This document shows positions 7,732-15,774 of a stretch of 64,000 nt of DNA, piece by piece. The stretch spans positions 310,001-374,000 of the forward strand of contig NZ_JAHBGD010000002.1 in the NCBI RefSeq assembly GCF_018390605.1, read 5' to 3'. Every line of letters begins with the position of its first letter. Position 1 is the stretch's first letter. The notes beneath the pieces were generated by a model, which worked only from the letters and a program-made list of their open reading frames with translations, was not told the origin of the DNA and did not search any database. The stretch is from Ancylobacter defluvii (GTDB lineage Bacteria; Pseudomonadota; Alphaproteobacteria; Rhizobiales; Xanthobacteraceae). A program made the translations under genes and the position numbers.

Positions 7732-8571
7732 TTATTGGCGCGTCGGTTCATGCACCGCCGAGGGAGGCCCCCCGCCTCCCTCGGCGGCTTTCGCGAGGCC
7801 GCCCCTCAGGCGCGTCATCGCCTGCGGCAGCAGGAACGGCCCGGAGGGCGGCGCCGTGCCGATTCGCGCCGTCACCGCGTAGAGATCGGCGACGATGGCG
7901 TCGGTCAGCACCTCGGCCGGCGCGCCGCGCGCGGCCACCTGCCCGTTCTTGAGCGCCACGATCTCGTCGGCGATCATCGCCGCGAGGTTGAGGTCGTGCA
8001 GCACCGCCGCCACCCCGCCACCGGCGCGCGCCACCTGGCGGGCGAGATCGACCACCATCAACTGGTGCGACAGGTCGAGGCTGGAGGTCGGCTCGTCGAG
8101 CAGCAGATAGCCCGGCCCGTCGCAGCCCGCCAGCTGGGTGAGGGCGCGGGCGATCTGCACCCGCTGCTGCTCGCCGCCGGACAGCGCCGCATAGGGACGG
8201 TCGCGAAACCCGGCGAGATCGACCCGCGCCAGCGCCTCGGCAATGCGGGACGGCGCCCGTTCGCCCGACGGCAGACCGATTGCCGCCACCTCGGCGACGG
8301 TGAAGGGAAACGCCACCTGCACGTCCTGCGGCAGCACCGCCCGCCGCTGCGCCAGCCGGGCGGGGCCGAGCGCGGCGATGTCGCGGCCGTCGACCAGCAC
8401 CCTGCCCCGCCTGGGACGAAGCTCGCCGGACAGCACCTTCAGCAGCGTCGACTTGCCGGCGCCATTGGGGCCGATCAGCGCCGTCACCCGGCCGGGCCGT
8501 ACCGCGAGGTCGGCGCCGTCGAGCAGGAGCCGGCCGGAGACCGCGTAGTCGATGTCTTTCGCTTCATACAT
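7732..8571 (-). CDS. hmuV: Heme ABC transporter ATP-binding protein HmuV
   Basis: A 279-residue ABC ATPase: Walker A GPNGAGKST near residue 35, signature LSGGEQQRVQIARAL, Walker B YLLLDEPTSSLD, and a switch His in VLHDLNLAA. It energises heme import through HmuU from the periplasmic carrier HmuT. It follows hmuU by six bases. The last 25 or so residues (GGLAKAAEGGGGPPSAV) are unlike the family. They are encoded by a strong inverted repeat that looks like the terminator of the convergent gene, so the tail is probably an appended read-through of that hairpin. Confidence 0.92.
   Translation of the reverse strand: MYEAKDIDYAVSGRLLLDGADLAVRPGRVTALIGPNGAGKSTLLKVLSGELRPRRGRVLVDGRDIAALGPARLAQRRAVLPQDVQVAFPFTVAEVAAIGLPSGERAPSRIAEALARVDLAGFRDRPYAALSGGEQQRVQIARALTQLAGCDGPGYLLLDEPTSSLDLSHQLMVVDLARQVARAGGGVAAVLHDLNLAAMIADEIVALKNGQVAARGAPAEVLTDAIVADLYAVTARIGTAPPSGPFLLPQAMTRLRGGLAKAAEGGGGPPSAVHEPTRQ
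7755..7791 (+). terminator. Hairpin terminator of the PDC gene, inside hmuV 3' coding end
   Basis: Perfect 14-base arms at 7755-7768 and 7774-7787 (CCGCCGAGGGAGGC and its complement) with a five-C loop, then CTTTCG. It lies 35 bases after the PDC gene stop. It overlaps the last codons of convergent hmuV. Confidence 0.65.
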
Positions 8572-8577
8572 GGGACG

Positions 8578-9675
8578 TCACCCGAACAGTTCGGCACGGC
8601 GGCGCAGTAGCAGCCACAGGAAGAACGGCGCGCCGATGGCGGCGGTGACGATGCCGAGCGGCAGTTCCGCCGGCGCGGCGATGGTGCGCGCCACCAGATC
8701 GGCGCCCAGCAGCAGCGCCCCGCCGGCAAGCGCCGAGGCCGGCAGCAGCAGCCGGTGCCCCGGCCCGATGAGCAGCCGCAGCAAATGCGGCACCACCAGC
8801 CCGACGAAGCCGATCACTCCCGCGGCGGCCACGGCGGCCCCCGCTCCGGCCGCGACGCCGGCGATGGCGAGACGTTTCGCCCGCTCGACGTCGATGCCGA
8901 CATGGAAGGCGGCGGCCTCGCCCAGCGCCAGCGCGTCGAACGCCCGCGCCAATAGCGGCGCCAGGGCGAGCAGCACCAGCACGAAGGGCGCCGCCGCCGC
9001 AATCTTCGCCCAGGTGGCTCCGCCGAGGCTGCCCATGGTCCAGAAGGTCAGGTCGCGCAACTGCTGGTCGGACGCCATGAACACCAGAATGCCGGTGCCC
9101 GCTCCCGCCATCGCGCCGAAGGCGATGCCGGCGAACAGCAGCGTCGCCACCGAGGTGCGGCCGTCGCGGGTCGCCACCACGTGCAGCACCATCGTTACCA
9201 TCAGCGCCCCGGCAAAGGCGGAAGCCGGCAGGCCGAATTCGCCGATCGCCGCCGGCAGCGCCGCCGCCAGCGGCGCGGCGAGCACGATCCAAAGCACCGC
9301 TGCCAGCGCCGCCCCGCTCGACACGCCGATCAACCCGGGATCGGCGAGCGGATTGCGGAAGATGCCTTGCATCATAGCTCCCGCGGTCGCCGTCGCCGCG
9401 CCGACCATCAGCCCGAGCAGCGTGCGCGGCAGCCGGATGTCGAGCACCACGACGCTCTCGCGCAAACCGATCTCCGGGCCCGCCACGCTGCCGCCGACGG
9501 CCCGCCAGAGGATGGTCAGCACATGCTCGACCGGGATGGTGACCGGGCCAATCGCCAGTGAGGCGAGCGCCGCAGCGAAGGCGAGCGCCGCGCAGGCGAG
9601 CAGCCCCAGCCGTGCCCGCCGCTCGCGCGCGGTCGGCCCCGCCCCTGCTTCCATGATGATGGCCTCGGCGCTCAC
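8578..9675 (-). CDS. hmuU: Heme ABC transporter permease HmuU (FecCD family)
   Basis: About 365 residues, with nine to ten membrane segments and FecCD hallmarks (LGLMVGAATATAGAMMQ, RNPLADPGLIGVSSGAAL, GFVGLVVPHLLR, RTIAAPAELPLGIVTA). These match inner-membrane permeases for heme, siderophores and B12. I choose a GTG at 9675 because it gives a four-base GTGA overlap with the hmuT stop; an in-frame ATG lies further up at 9702 and another at 9654. Neighbours hmuT and hmuV identify the substrate as heme rather than a siderophore. Confidence 0.9.
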   Translation of the reverse strand: MSAEAIIMEAGAGPTARERRARLGLLACAALAFAAALASLAIGPVTIPVEHVLTILWRAVGGSVAGPEIGLRESVVVLDIRLPRTLLGLMVGAATATAGAMMQGIFRNPLADPGLIGVSSGAALAAVLWIVLAAPLAAALPAAIGEFGLPASAFAGALMVTMVLHVVATRDGRTSVATLLFAGIAFGAMAGAGTGILVFMASDQQLRDLTFWTMGSLGGATWAKIAAAAPFVLVLLALAPLLARAFDALALGEAAAFHVGIDVERAKRLAIAGVAAGAGAAVAAAGVIGFVGLVVPHLLRLLIGPGHRLLLPASALAGGALLLGADLVARTIAAPAELPLGIVTAAIGAPFFLWLLLRRRAELFG

Positions 9676-10637
9676 GGCGCAGCCCCCTGCGCTTTCGTCC
9701 ACGGCCGCTCGGGCAGTTTCGGCAGATCGAGCTCCGGGTAGATCGCCGCAGCGAGATCGCGTGCCGCCTGCGGGGTACGCGGACCGAAACCGAGCAGATA
9801 GGCGCCATCAATGGGAATGAGCCGCTTGTCGCGCGCCGCCGGCGTCATCGCGAAGGCCGGCAGCTGGAGGATGGCGTCATCGGCGCTCCCGCCGCGGCCC
9901 ATCTTGACGATGGCGTAGGGCTCGACGGCCAGCACCGCCTCCCCCACCGCCGGCTTGTAGCCGGTAATGGCGCTCATCACATTGGTGACGCCGGCGAGCT
10001 TGAAGGCGGCATCGGCGCCGGTGCCCTGCCCGCCCACCATGGGCGAGCCGCCGCCCATCGACATCACGAACAGCGCGCCACGCGGCTGCTCGATGCGCTC
10101 GCGCATCGCCGCCAGCGCCGCGAAATCCTCGGCCACGGCGCGGGCGAGCGCGTCGCCCTTCTCGTCCACGCCCATGGCGTGTGCGACGAAACGGATCTTG
10201 GCGACGACGCCGGCGGCGTCATGCCCCTCCGGCACCGAGACGAACGGCACCGAGGCCTGCTGCAGCACATTGATGGTGGTAGGCGGCCCGGAGCCCTCCA
10301 TCGCCAGCACCAGGCTGGGGCCCAGCGCCAACACGCCCTCGGCCGAGAGCGCGCGCATATAGCCGACATCCGGCTTGTCCTTCAGCGCCTGCGGCGGGAA
10401 CACGCTCGTGGTGTCGACCGCGACGATGCGATCCTCAAGCCCGAGCGCATAGAGAATCTCGGTGATCGACCCACCGATGGCGACCACGCGGCTGGTGTCC
10501 TTCACCGCAATGTGCCGGCCGGCGCTGTCGACCATTTCCACCGGCGCAACCTCGGCAGCACGGATGTATTCATGTGGTAAAATGGTCACGCACAGCAGAA
10601 ACACGAGTTTTAAACTATTATAAATCGTATTGGCCAT
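9672..10637 (-). CDS. hmuT: Heme ABC transporter periplasmic binding protein HmuT
   Basis: A 321-residue protein with an N-terminal signal (LVFLLCVTILPHEYIRA) and the BtuF/HmuT-like fold: RVVAIGGSITEILYALG, GYMRALSAEGVLALGPSLVL, VGEAVLAVEPYAIVKMG. HmuT binds heme in the periplasm for HmuUV. The N-terminal codons are AT-rich, unlike the rest of the gene. GAGG sits seven bases before the ATG. First gene of the hmuTUV operon, divergent from the receptor gene across a 246-base regulatory region. Confidence 0.9.
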   Translation of the reverse strand: MANTIYNSLKLVFLLCVTILPHEYIRAAEVAPVEMVDSAGRHIAVKDTSRVVAIGGSITEILYALGLEDRIVAVDTTSVFPPQALKDKPDVGYMRALSAEGVLALGPSLVLAMEGSGPPTTINVLQQASVPFVSVPEGHDAAGVVAKIRFVAHAMGVDEKGDALARAVAEDFAALAAMRERIEQPRGALFVMSMGGGSPMVGGQGTGADAAFKLAGVTNVMSAITGYKPAVGEAVLAVEPYAIVKMGRGGSADDAILQLPAFAMTPAARDKRLIPIDGAYLLGFGPRTPQAARDLAAAIYPELDLPKLPERPWTKAQGAAP

Positions 10638-10727
10638 GGCGATACCTCTCAGTGATGGCGCCTATGTGAACCAATGATCGCGTTGATTCAATTCATTTTC
10701 GAAAGATTGATGGAGCGAATACGAGGC

Positions 10728-10744
10728 TACATTCCTTAAATGTA
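10728..10744. promoter_or_regulatory. Inverted repeat in the hmuT-receptor intergenic region
   Basis: TACATTCCTTAAATGTA, six-base arms with a five-base centre, lies in the AT-rich divergent promoter region. Heme uptake genes are normally iron-regulated (RirA, Irr or Fur). The repeat does not match any consensus I can recall with confidence, so the regulator is open. Confidence 0.45.
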
Positions 10745-10771
10745 ATTATTATAAAGTGCAACTAAACTTTG

Positions 10772-10801
10772 TTGACTCCGATATTTACCTGAAAATATGA
10801 C
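10772..10801 (+). promoter_or_regulatory. Candidate promoter of the heme receptor gene
   Basis: TTGACT at 10772 and TATGAC at 10796 are 18 bases apart, a plausible -35/-10 pair about 85 bases upstream of the start codon. TTACCTGAAAATAT overlaps the spacer and -10. A near copy lies upstream of the PDC protein gene. Confidence 0.35.
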
Positions 10802-10883
10802 CGATGTGACGCAGATGCGAGGCGGAGTCGGCTGTCGGAACTGACAGCTCTCCGGCCTCGCGGCTTACGCATCGAGGATGATC

Positions 10884-13034
10884 ATGGCCGCGACTTTCCC
10901 GCGCGCCGGCGCCAGCCGCCGCCCGCTCTCCCACCACTCCGCCTTGCTGGGCATTTCGATGGCGGCGCTCGTCGTCGCCACGCCGGCACTGGCGCAGCAG
11001 GCGGCCTCCACCGCCGCGACCGCTGCGCCCGCCGTTGCCGAGGCCGAGACGCTGCCGGTGGTTACAGTGCAGGGGGCCGACGGGCGGCTGGTGAGCGATC
11101 CCTACTCCACCCCTTCGGCGGTGAGCACCGTCAACATGCTGAACAATCTGAACCAGTCGAGCCGCCTCGACACGGTGCTGCGCACCGTGCCCGGCACCTT
11201 CACCGAGCAGAGCACCTCAAATCCCGGCGTTGCGATCAATATCCGCGGCTTCCAGGGCTTCGGCCGCGTCAACATGATGATCGACGGCGTGCGGCAGAAT
11301 TTCCGCTTCGTCGGCCATGAGGCGAGCGGCTTCGCCTATGTCGACGAGCAGTTGCTGGCCGGCGTCGACATCGCCCGCGGCGCCGTCTCCACCGCCGGCG
11401 GTGCCGGCGCGCTGGCCGGTGCGGCGGACATGCGCACGCTCGGCGTCGACGACATCATCAAGCCCGGCAACAACTGGGGCGCCATCGGCAACCTGACCTG
11501 GGGCAGCAACGGCCAGGGCTGGCAGGAAATGTTCGCCGGCGCCGCCAAGCTGAACGACCGCGTCTCGGTGGCGGGCGCCATCGCCAATTCCAGCCCGTCG
11601 AACTATGAGAACGGCGCCGGCCAGATGGTGCCCTATACGTGGCAGAACCTCTCCTCCGGCCTGCTCAAGAGCGACATCAAGCTCACCGACGACTCGACGC
11701 TGAAGCTCGGCGCGGTGTTCTACAACAACTTCTTTTACGCCAACTCCGCCGACCAGCAGATCACCAACAACACCTTCACGGCGAAGTACCACTACGACCC
11801 GGACAGCGAACTGATCGATTTCCGGCTCAACGCCTATTACAACGACCTGACGATGACCTACCTCAACACGCCGCGCACGACGTCGAGCTCGCGTGGCCGC
11901 GTCATCGAGGACAATGGCTGGGGCTTCGACACCTCCAACACCTCGAACTTCATGTGGGGCGAGGTTGCGGTCTCGACCATCAACGGCTTCGAGTATTTCT
12001 ACGACGATGTCAGCACATCCAACAGCGTAAATCCCTCGCTGTATGGTGGCGTCAATCCGGCAGGTGAAAGCAGCGTCGGCGGCGTCTTCTCCGAGACCAC
12101 CTTCAGCTACAACATCTTCGATTTCATCCTCGGCCTGCGTTACGACTTCTATACGCTGGATGGCTCCGGCGTGGAGACCGCCGTCGGTGGCGCGGTGCCA
12201 GTTGGTCCTTGGGATGTAGACCAGAATGACGGCCGCTTCGATCCGAAGTTCACTCTGGCCATCAACCCCTACGACTGGCTGCAGCCTTATGTGACCTATG
12301 CCGAGACCATGCGCGCGCCTACCGCGAGCGAGACCATGGTCGGCGGCGAGCATCCAGGCGGCACCGGCAACTACTCGGCCAACCCCTACCTGCAACCGGA
12401 AATCTCGAAGGGCTGGGAGTTCGGCGTCAACATCCGCAAGGATGGCTTGTTCACCGCCAACGACCAGTTCCGCCTGAAAGCCGACTACTTCTACAACGAC
12501 ATTTCGGACTACATCGTCACCACACTTGGCGGTCGTGGCACCCAGACCTACTTCAGCAATGTCGAAGGCACCTCGACGGTCAGCGGCGTCGAGTTGGAGG
12601 CCAGCTACGATGCGCGCACCTTCTTCGCCTCGGCGAGCTACACCCACAACGACAACGACCTGCCGCCGCAGACCCAGGGCTTCGGCACCAACCAATATGT
12701 GCCGGACAATATCTTCTCGATGACCGCAGGCCTGCGCTTCCTCGACGAGAAGCTGACCATCGGCGGCCGCTATTCCTTCTACTCGCAATCGACGCTGATC
12801 GGCTTCAACCCGACGTTCACAGCCAGCGTAATCCAGTCGGAGCCCTCGCCGAGCTACAATCTGTTCGACCTGTTCGGCAGCTACCAGATCAACGACAAGC
12901 TGATCTTCCGCGTCGATGCCACCAACCTGCTCGACGAGGATTACACTCCGGCGCTGTCGGTCAATCCGACCGGCTTCACCGGTAACACCGGCCAGGGCCG
13001 CACCGTGCTGATGAGCCTGCGCGCGCATTTCTGA
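10884..13034 (+). CDS. TonB-dependent heme/hemoglobin receptor
   Basis: About 716 residues from the ATG at 10884, which has GAGG six bases upstream; an ATG two codons earlier is also in frame. A signal peptide ends near ALAQQ, a TonB-box-like TLPVVTVQG follows, then a plug domain (FTEQSTSNPGVAINIRG) and a 22-strand barrel closing on an aromatic residue (SLRAHF). Heme-receptor landmarks are visible: a FRAP-like box MRAPT, an NPNL-like NPYLQPE, and a His at about residue 490 between them (GEHPGG), the position that ligates heme in HemR/HmuR proteins. It imports heme across the outer membrane for HmuTUV. No tonB/exbBD is present here. Confidence 0.9.
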   Translation: MAATFPRAGASRRPLSHHSALLGISMAALVVATPALAQQAASTAATAAPAVAEAETLPVVTVQGADGRLVSDPYSTPSAVSTVNMLNNLNQSSRLDTVLRTVPGTFTEQSTSNPGVAINIRGFQGFGRVNMMIDGVRQNFRFVGHEASGFAYVDEQLLAGVDIARGAVSTAGGAGALAGAADMRTLGVDDIIKPGNNWGAIGNLTWGSNGQGWQEMFAGAAKLNDRVSVAGAIANSSPSNYENGAGQMVPYTWQNLSSGLLKSDIKLTDDSTLKLGAVFYNNFFYANSADQQITNNTFTAKYHYDPDSELIDFRLNAYYNDLTMTYLNTPRTTSSSRGRVIEDNGWGFDTSNTSNFMWGEVAVSTINGFEYFYDDVSTSNSVNPSLYGGVNPAGESSVGGVFSETTFSYNIFDFILGLRYDFYTLDGSGVETAVGGAVPVGPWDVDQNDGRFDPKFTLAINPYDWLQPYVTYAETMRAPTASETMVGGEHPGGTGNYSANPYLQPEISKGWEFGVNIRKDGLFTANDQFRLKADYFYNDISDYIVTTLGGRGTQTYFSNVEGTSTVSGVELEASYDARTFFASASYTHNDNDLPPQTQGFGTNQYVPDNIFSMTAGLRFLDEKLTIGGRYSFYSQSTLIGFNPTFTASVIQSEPSPSYNLFDLFGSYQINDKLIFRVDATNLLDEDYTPALSVNPTGFTGNTGQGRTVLMSLRAHF

Positions 13035-13055
13035 GCGCGACGGTTTCCATCTCCC

Positions 13056-13081
13056 GATGCCGGGCGCTATCGTCCGGCATC
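13056..13081. other. Intercistronic hairpin between receptor and heme oxygenase genes
   Basis: GATGCCGG and its complement CCGGCATC enclose ten bases, 21 bases after the receptor stop. There is no U-tract, so partial attenuation or mRNA processing is more likely than full termination. The next gene starts 28 bases later. Confidence 0.5.
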
Positions 13082-13109
13082 ACCCATTCGGACCAATGAG
13101 GGACTCTCC

Positions 13110-13436
13110 ATGTTCATCGCGATGAACCGCTTCAAGGTGCAGCTCGGCTCGGAAGCCGAGTTCGAGCGCGTCTGGCGCGAGCGCGACAGCCACCTGTCCA
13201 CCGTGCCCGGCTTCAAGCAGTTCGAGCTGCTGCGCGGCCCGCTGCGCGACGACCACACGCTCTATGCCTCGCACACCATCTGGGGCAGCCGCGCCGATTT
13301 CGAGGCCTGGACCAAGTCGGAAGCCTTCCGCGCCGCGCACCGGAATGCCGGCGGCAACAAGCCGCTCTATCTCGGCCATCCCGAGGTCGAACTGTTCGAA
13401 GCCATCGATCTCGGCAGCACCGAGAAGGCCGCCTGA
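13110..13436 (+). CDS. IsdG/HmuQ-type heme-degrading monooxygenase
   Basis: A 108-residue ABM-fold protein. The Asn-Trp-His triad of IsdG/IsdI heme oxygenases is present at Asn6 (AMNRF), Trp67 (FEAWTKS) and His77 (AAHRN), almost the same numbering as in IsdG. The family opens imported heme to release iron in the cytoplasm; rhizobial members are called HmuQ/HmuD. Placement directly after the heme receptor supports this over a generic antibiotic-biosynthesis monooxygenase. No hmuS-type heme chaperone is in the window. Confidence 0.85.
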   Translation: MFIAMNRFKVQLGSEAEFERVWRERDSHLSTVPGFKQFELLRGPLRDDHTLYASHTIWGSRADFEAWTKSEAFRAAHRNAGGNKPLYLGHPEVELFEAIDLGSTEKAA

Positions 13437-13578
13437 CGGCCCGGACTGACCGTCTGACCACCTTAACGCCGGGTTGTCCTGCGCCGTGCGCGCGGCGGCC
13501 CGGCGTCTTCGTGAGTTGACGGCGGACCCCACCTCGATTAACGGCTCGCGCTTGGTTTCGAACCTGAGCCCGACATCC

Positions 13579-14937
13579 ATGGCCGACCACGCGTCGCTCG
13601 ACGCCTCGCACAGCACCGCCGGCGAGGCGCCCCGCATCTCTTTCGTCTCGCTGGGCTGCCCCAAGGCGCTCGTCGATTCCGAACGCATCGTCACCCGGCT
13701 GCGCGCCGAGGGCTACGAGCTCTCGCGCCAGCATGAGGGCGCCGATCTCGTCATCGTCAACACCTGCGGTTTCCTCGACAGCGCCAAGGCGGAAAGCCTC
13801 GCCGCCATCGGCGACGCGCTGAAGGAGAACGGCAAGGTCATCGTCACCGGCTGCATGGGTGCCGAGCCCGAGCAGATCCGCAACGTGCATCCCGGCGTGC
13901 TGGCCGTCACCGGCCCGCAGCAATATGAGAGCGTGGTCAACGCGGTGCATGCCGCGGTGCCGCCGCGGCACGATCCGTTCCTGGATCTGGTGCCGCCGCA
14001 GGGGGTGAAGCTCACCCCGCGCCACTACGCTTATCTAAAGATTTCCGAGGGTTGCAACAATCGTTGTACCTTCTGCATCATCCCCAAGCTGCGCGGCGAT
14101 CTGGTCAGCCGCCCGGCTTCCGAGGTGCTGCGCGAGGCCGAGAAGCTGGTGAATGCCGGGGTGAAGGAACTCCTCGTCATCTCGCAGGACACCTCGGCCT
14201 ATGGCGTCGATCTGAAATATGCCGAGAGCCAATGGAAGGACCGGCAGGTCCGCGCCCGCTTCCTCGACCTGTCGCGCGAGCTGGGTTCGCTCGGCGCCTG
14301 GGTGCGCATGCACTATGTCTATCCCTACCCGCATGTCGACGAGGTGATCGGCCTGATGGCCGACGGGGTGATCCTTCCCTATCTCGACATTCCCTTCCAG
14401 CACGCCTCCCCGACGGTGCTGAAGCGCATGAAGCGCCCGGCGGCGCAGGAGAAGACGCTGGCGCGCGTCCAGGCCTGGCGTGCCGCCTGCCCGGACCTCA
14501 CCCTGCGCTCCACCTTCATCGTCGGCTTCCCCGGCGAGACCGAGGCGGAGTTCGAGGAACTGGTCGCCTTCCTGGAGGAGGCCGAGCTCGATCGCGTCGG
14601 CTGCTTCAAATATGAGCCGGTCGCCGGCGCCCCGGCCAACGACCTCGGCGTCGCCGTCCCGGACGAGGTGAAGCAGGAACGCTGGAACCGCTTCATGGAG
14701 GTGCAGCAGCGCGTCTCCGCCCGCCGCCTGAAGCGCAAGGTCGGCACCCGCCAGCAGGTGATCATCGATTCCGTCGGCCTGACGGTGGCGATCGGCCGCT
14801 CCAAGGCGGATGCGCCGGAGATTGACGGCGTCGTGCATGTCGCCTCGCGCCGCCCGCTGCGCGTCGGCGAGATCGCCACGGTGAAGATCGAGCGCGCCGA
14901 CGCCTACGACCTGCACGGCACGGCGGTGGGTTTCTGA
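13579..14937 (+). CDS. rimO: Ribosomal protein S12 methylthiotransferase RimO
   Basis: About 452 residues from the ATG at 13579; an upstream in-frame extension is not family-like. An N-terminal UPF0004 domain carries three Cys ([22 protein letters not shown]). The radical-SAM motif CNNRCTFC lies at residues about 159-166, and a C-terminal TRAM domain follows. RimO methylthiolates Asp88 of ribosomal protein S12 (E. coli numbering). The conserved AYLKISEGC and DTSAYG stretches distinguish it from MiaB. Single gene with its own terminator. Confidence 0.95.
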   Translation: MADHASLDASHSTAGEAPRISFVSLGCPKALVDSERIVTRLRAEGYELSRQHEGADLVIVNTCGFLDSAKAESLAAIGDALKENGKVIVTGCMGAEPEQIRNVHPGVLAVTGPQQYESVVNAVHAAVPPRHDPFLDLVPPQGVKLTPRHYAYLKISEGCNNRCTFCIIPKLRGDLVSRPASEVLREAEKLVNAGVKELLVISQDTSAYGVDLKYAESQWKDRQVRARFLDLSRELGSLGAWVRMHYVYPYPHVDEVIGLMADGVILPYLDIPFQHASPTVLKRMKRPAAQEKTLARVQAWRAACPDLTLRSTFIVGFPGETEAEFEELVAFLEEAELDRVGCFKYEPVAGAPANDLGVAVPDEVKQERWNRFMEVQQRVSARRLKRKVGTRQQVIIDSVGLTVAIGRSKADAPEIDGVVHVASRRPLRVGEIATVKIERADAYDLHGTAVGF

Positions 14938-14963
14938 ACCACTCCAGGCAAGCAAGCAGACCG

Positions 14964-14992
14964 ACGGCCGGGCATCGCGACCCGGCCGTTTT
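14964..14992. terminator. Rho-independent terminator after rimO
   Basis: ACGGCCGGG and CCCGGCCGT pair around an eight-base loop and are followed by TTTTC on the plus strand. It lies 26 bases after the rimO stop and abuts the stop of the convergent membrane-protein gene. Confidence 0.8.
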
Positions 14993-15762
14993 CATTCGAG
15001 GATCCGCCGCAGCTCCTCGGAGGGGATGATGCTCTCGTCGACGGTCGGCCAGGCGAGCGCGATGGTGTAGGCGAGCGTTACCGAGAAGGCGACAGAGAAG
15101 GTCGCCAGACCAAGGACGAGCTGCGGCTTCTTGCCGACATGCAGCGCCGCCAGCCCGATCTGCGACAGCACCCCGAGCAGCAGCACCACGATCCAGCGAT
15201 GCGGCGCGAGATCGGCATGCAGGATGAAATAGCGGTCGGTGCGCAGGCGCCGCAGCTCGATCTGCCCGTTCAGCAGGGCGCTGCGCATGTGGGCTGCCAC
15301 CGTCGTGTCCGCCTCGGCGGCCGCGACGGCCGCGACCACCCCGTCAAAGCTCCTGGAAACCTGTGTGTCCGGGTAGACCCAGCCCTCGTCCCATTCATAT
15401 TTCGACAGCGCACGGGCGTAGACCCCGACCGCATCGTCGACCGGCGCGCAGGTAGGCCCGCACACCTTGGCGATGTCGAGCATGGCGTCGAGCCGCTGCA
15501 CCTCTTGCAGCACGGTCTGGGCGTAGCGCGTCTCGCGGTTCCAGATGTCGCTGACCATGAAGGCGAGGAACAGCGCGAAAGGCAGCGTCAGCGCCCCGAG
15601 ATAGGAGGTTTGCAGGTCGCGTGGATGGAAGGTCGCGACCAGCTTCGGGCGCATCGCCCACCAGTAGCAGAGGCAGCCGGTAAGCAGCGGAACAAGTCCG
15701 ACGGCCGCGACGAAGAGTGGGAAATAGTCGTTGATGAACATGTTCACGAAGAGCGTGATCAT
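14992..15762 (-). CDS. DUF4239-like (bestrophin-like) membrane protein
   Basis: A 256-residue protein with two N-terminal membrane segments (FPLFVAAVGLVPLLTGCLCYWW; LGALTLPFALFLAFMVSDIW), a soluble helical middle beginning NRETRYAQTVLQEVQRL, and two C-terminal membrane segments. This 2+2 layout with a long soluble middle matches the DUF4239 bestrophin-like family. Function is unknown; anion conduction is sometimes suggested for relatives. The start is 13 bases after the upstream peptidase stop, so it may be co-transcribed with the amidohydrolase operon. Confidence 0.65.
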   Translation of the reverse strand: MITLFVNMFINDYFPLFVAAVGLVPLLTGCLCYWWAMRPKLVATFHPRDLQTSYLGALTLPFALFLAFMVSDIWNRETRYAQTVLQEVQRLDAMLDIAKVCGPTCAPVDDAVGVYARALSKYEWDEGWVYPDTQVSRSFDGVVAAVAAAEADTTVAAHMRSALLNGQIELRRLRTDRYFILHADLAPHRWIVVLLLGVLSQIGLAALHVGKKPQLVLGLATFSVAFSVTLAYTIALAWPTVDESIIPSEELRRILE

Positions 15763-15774
15763 CCGACGCTCCGA

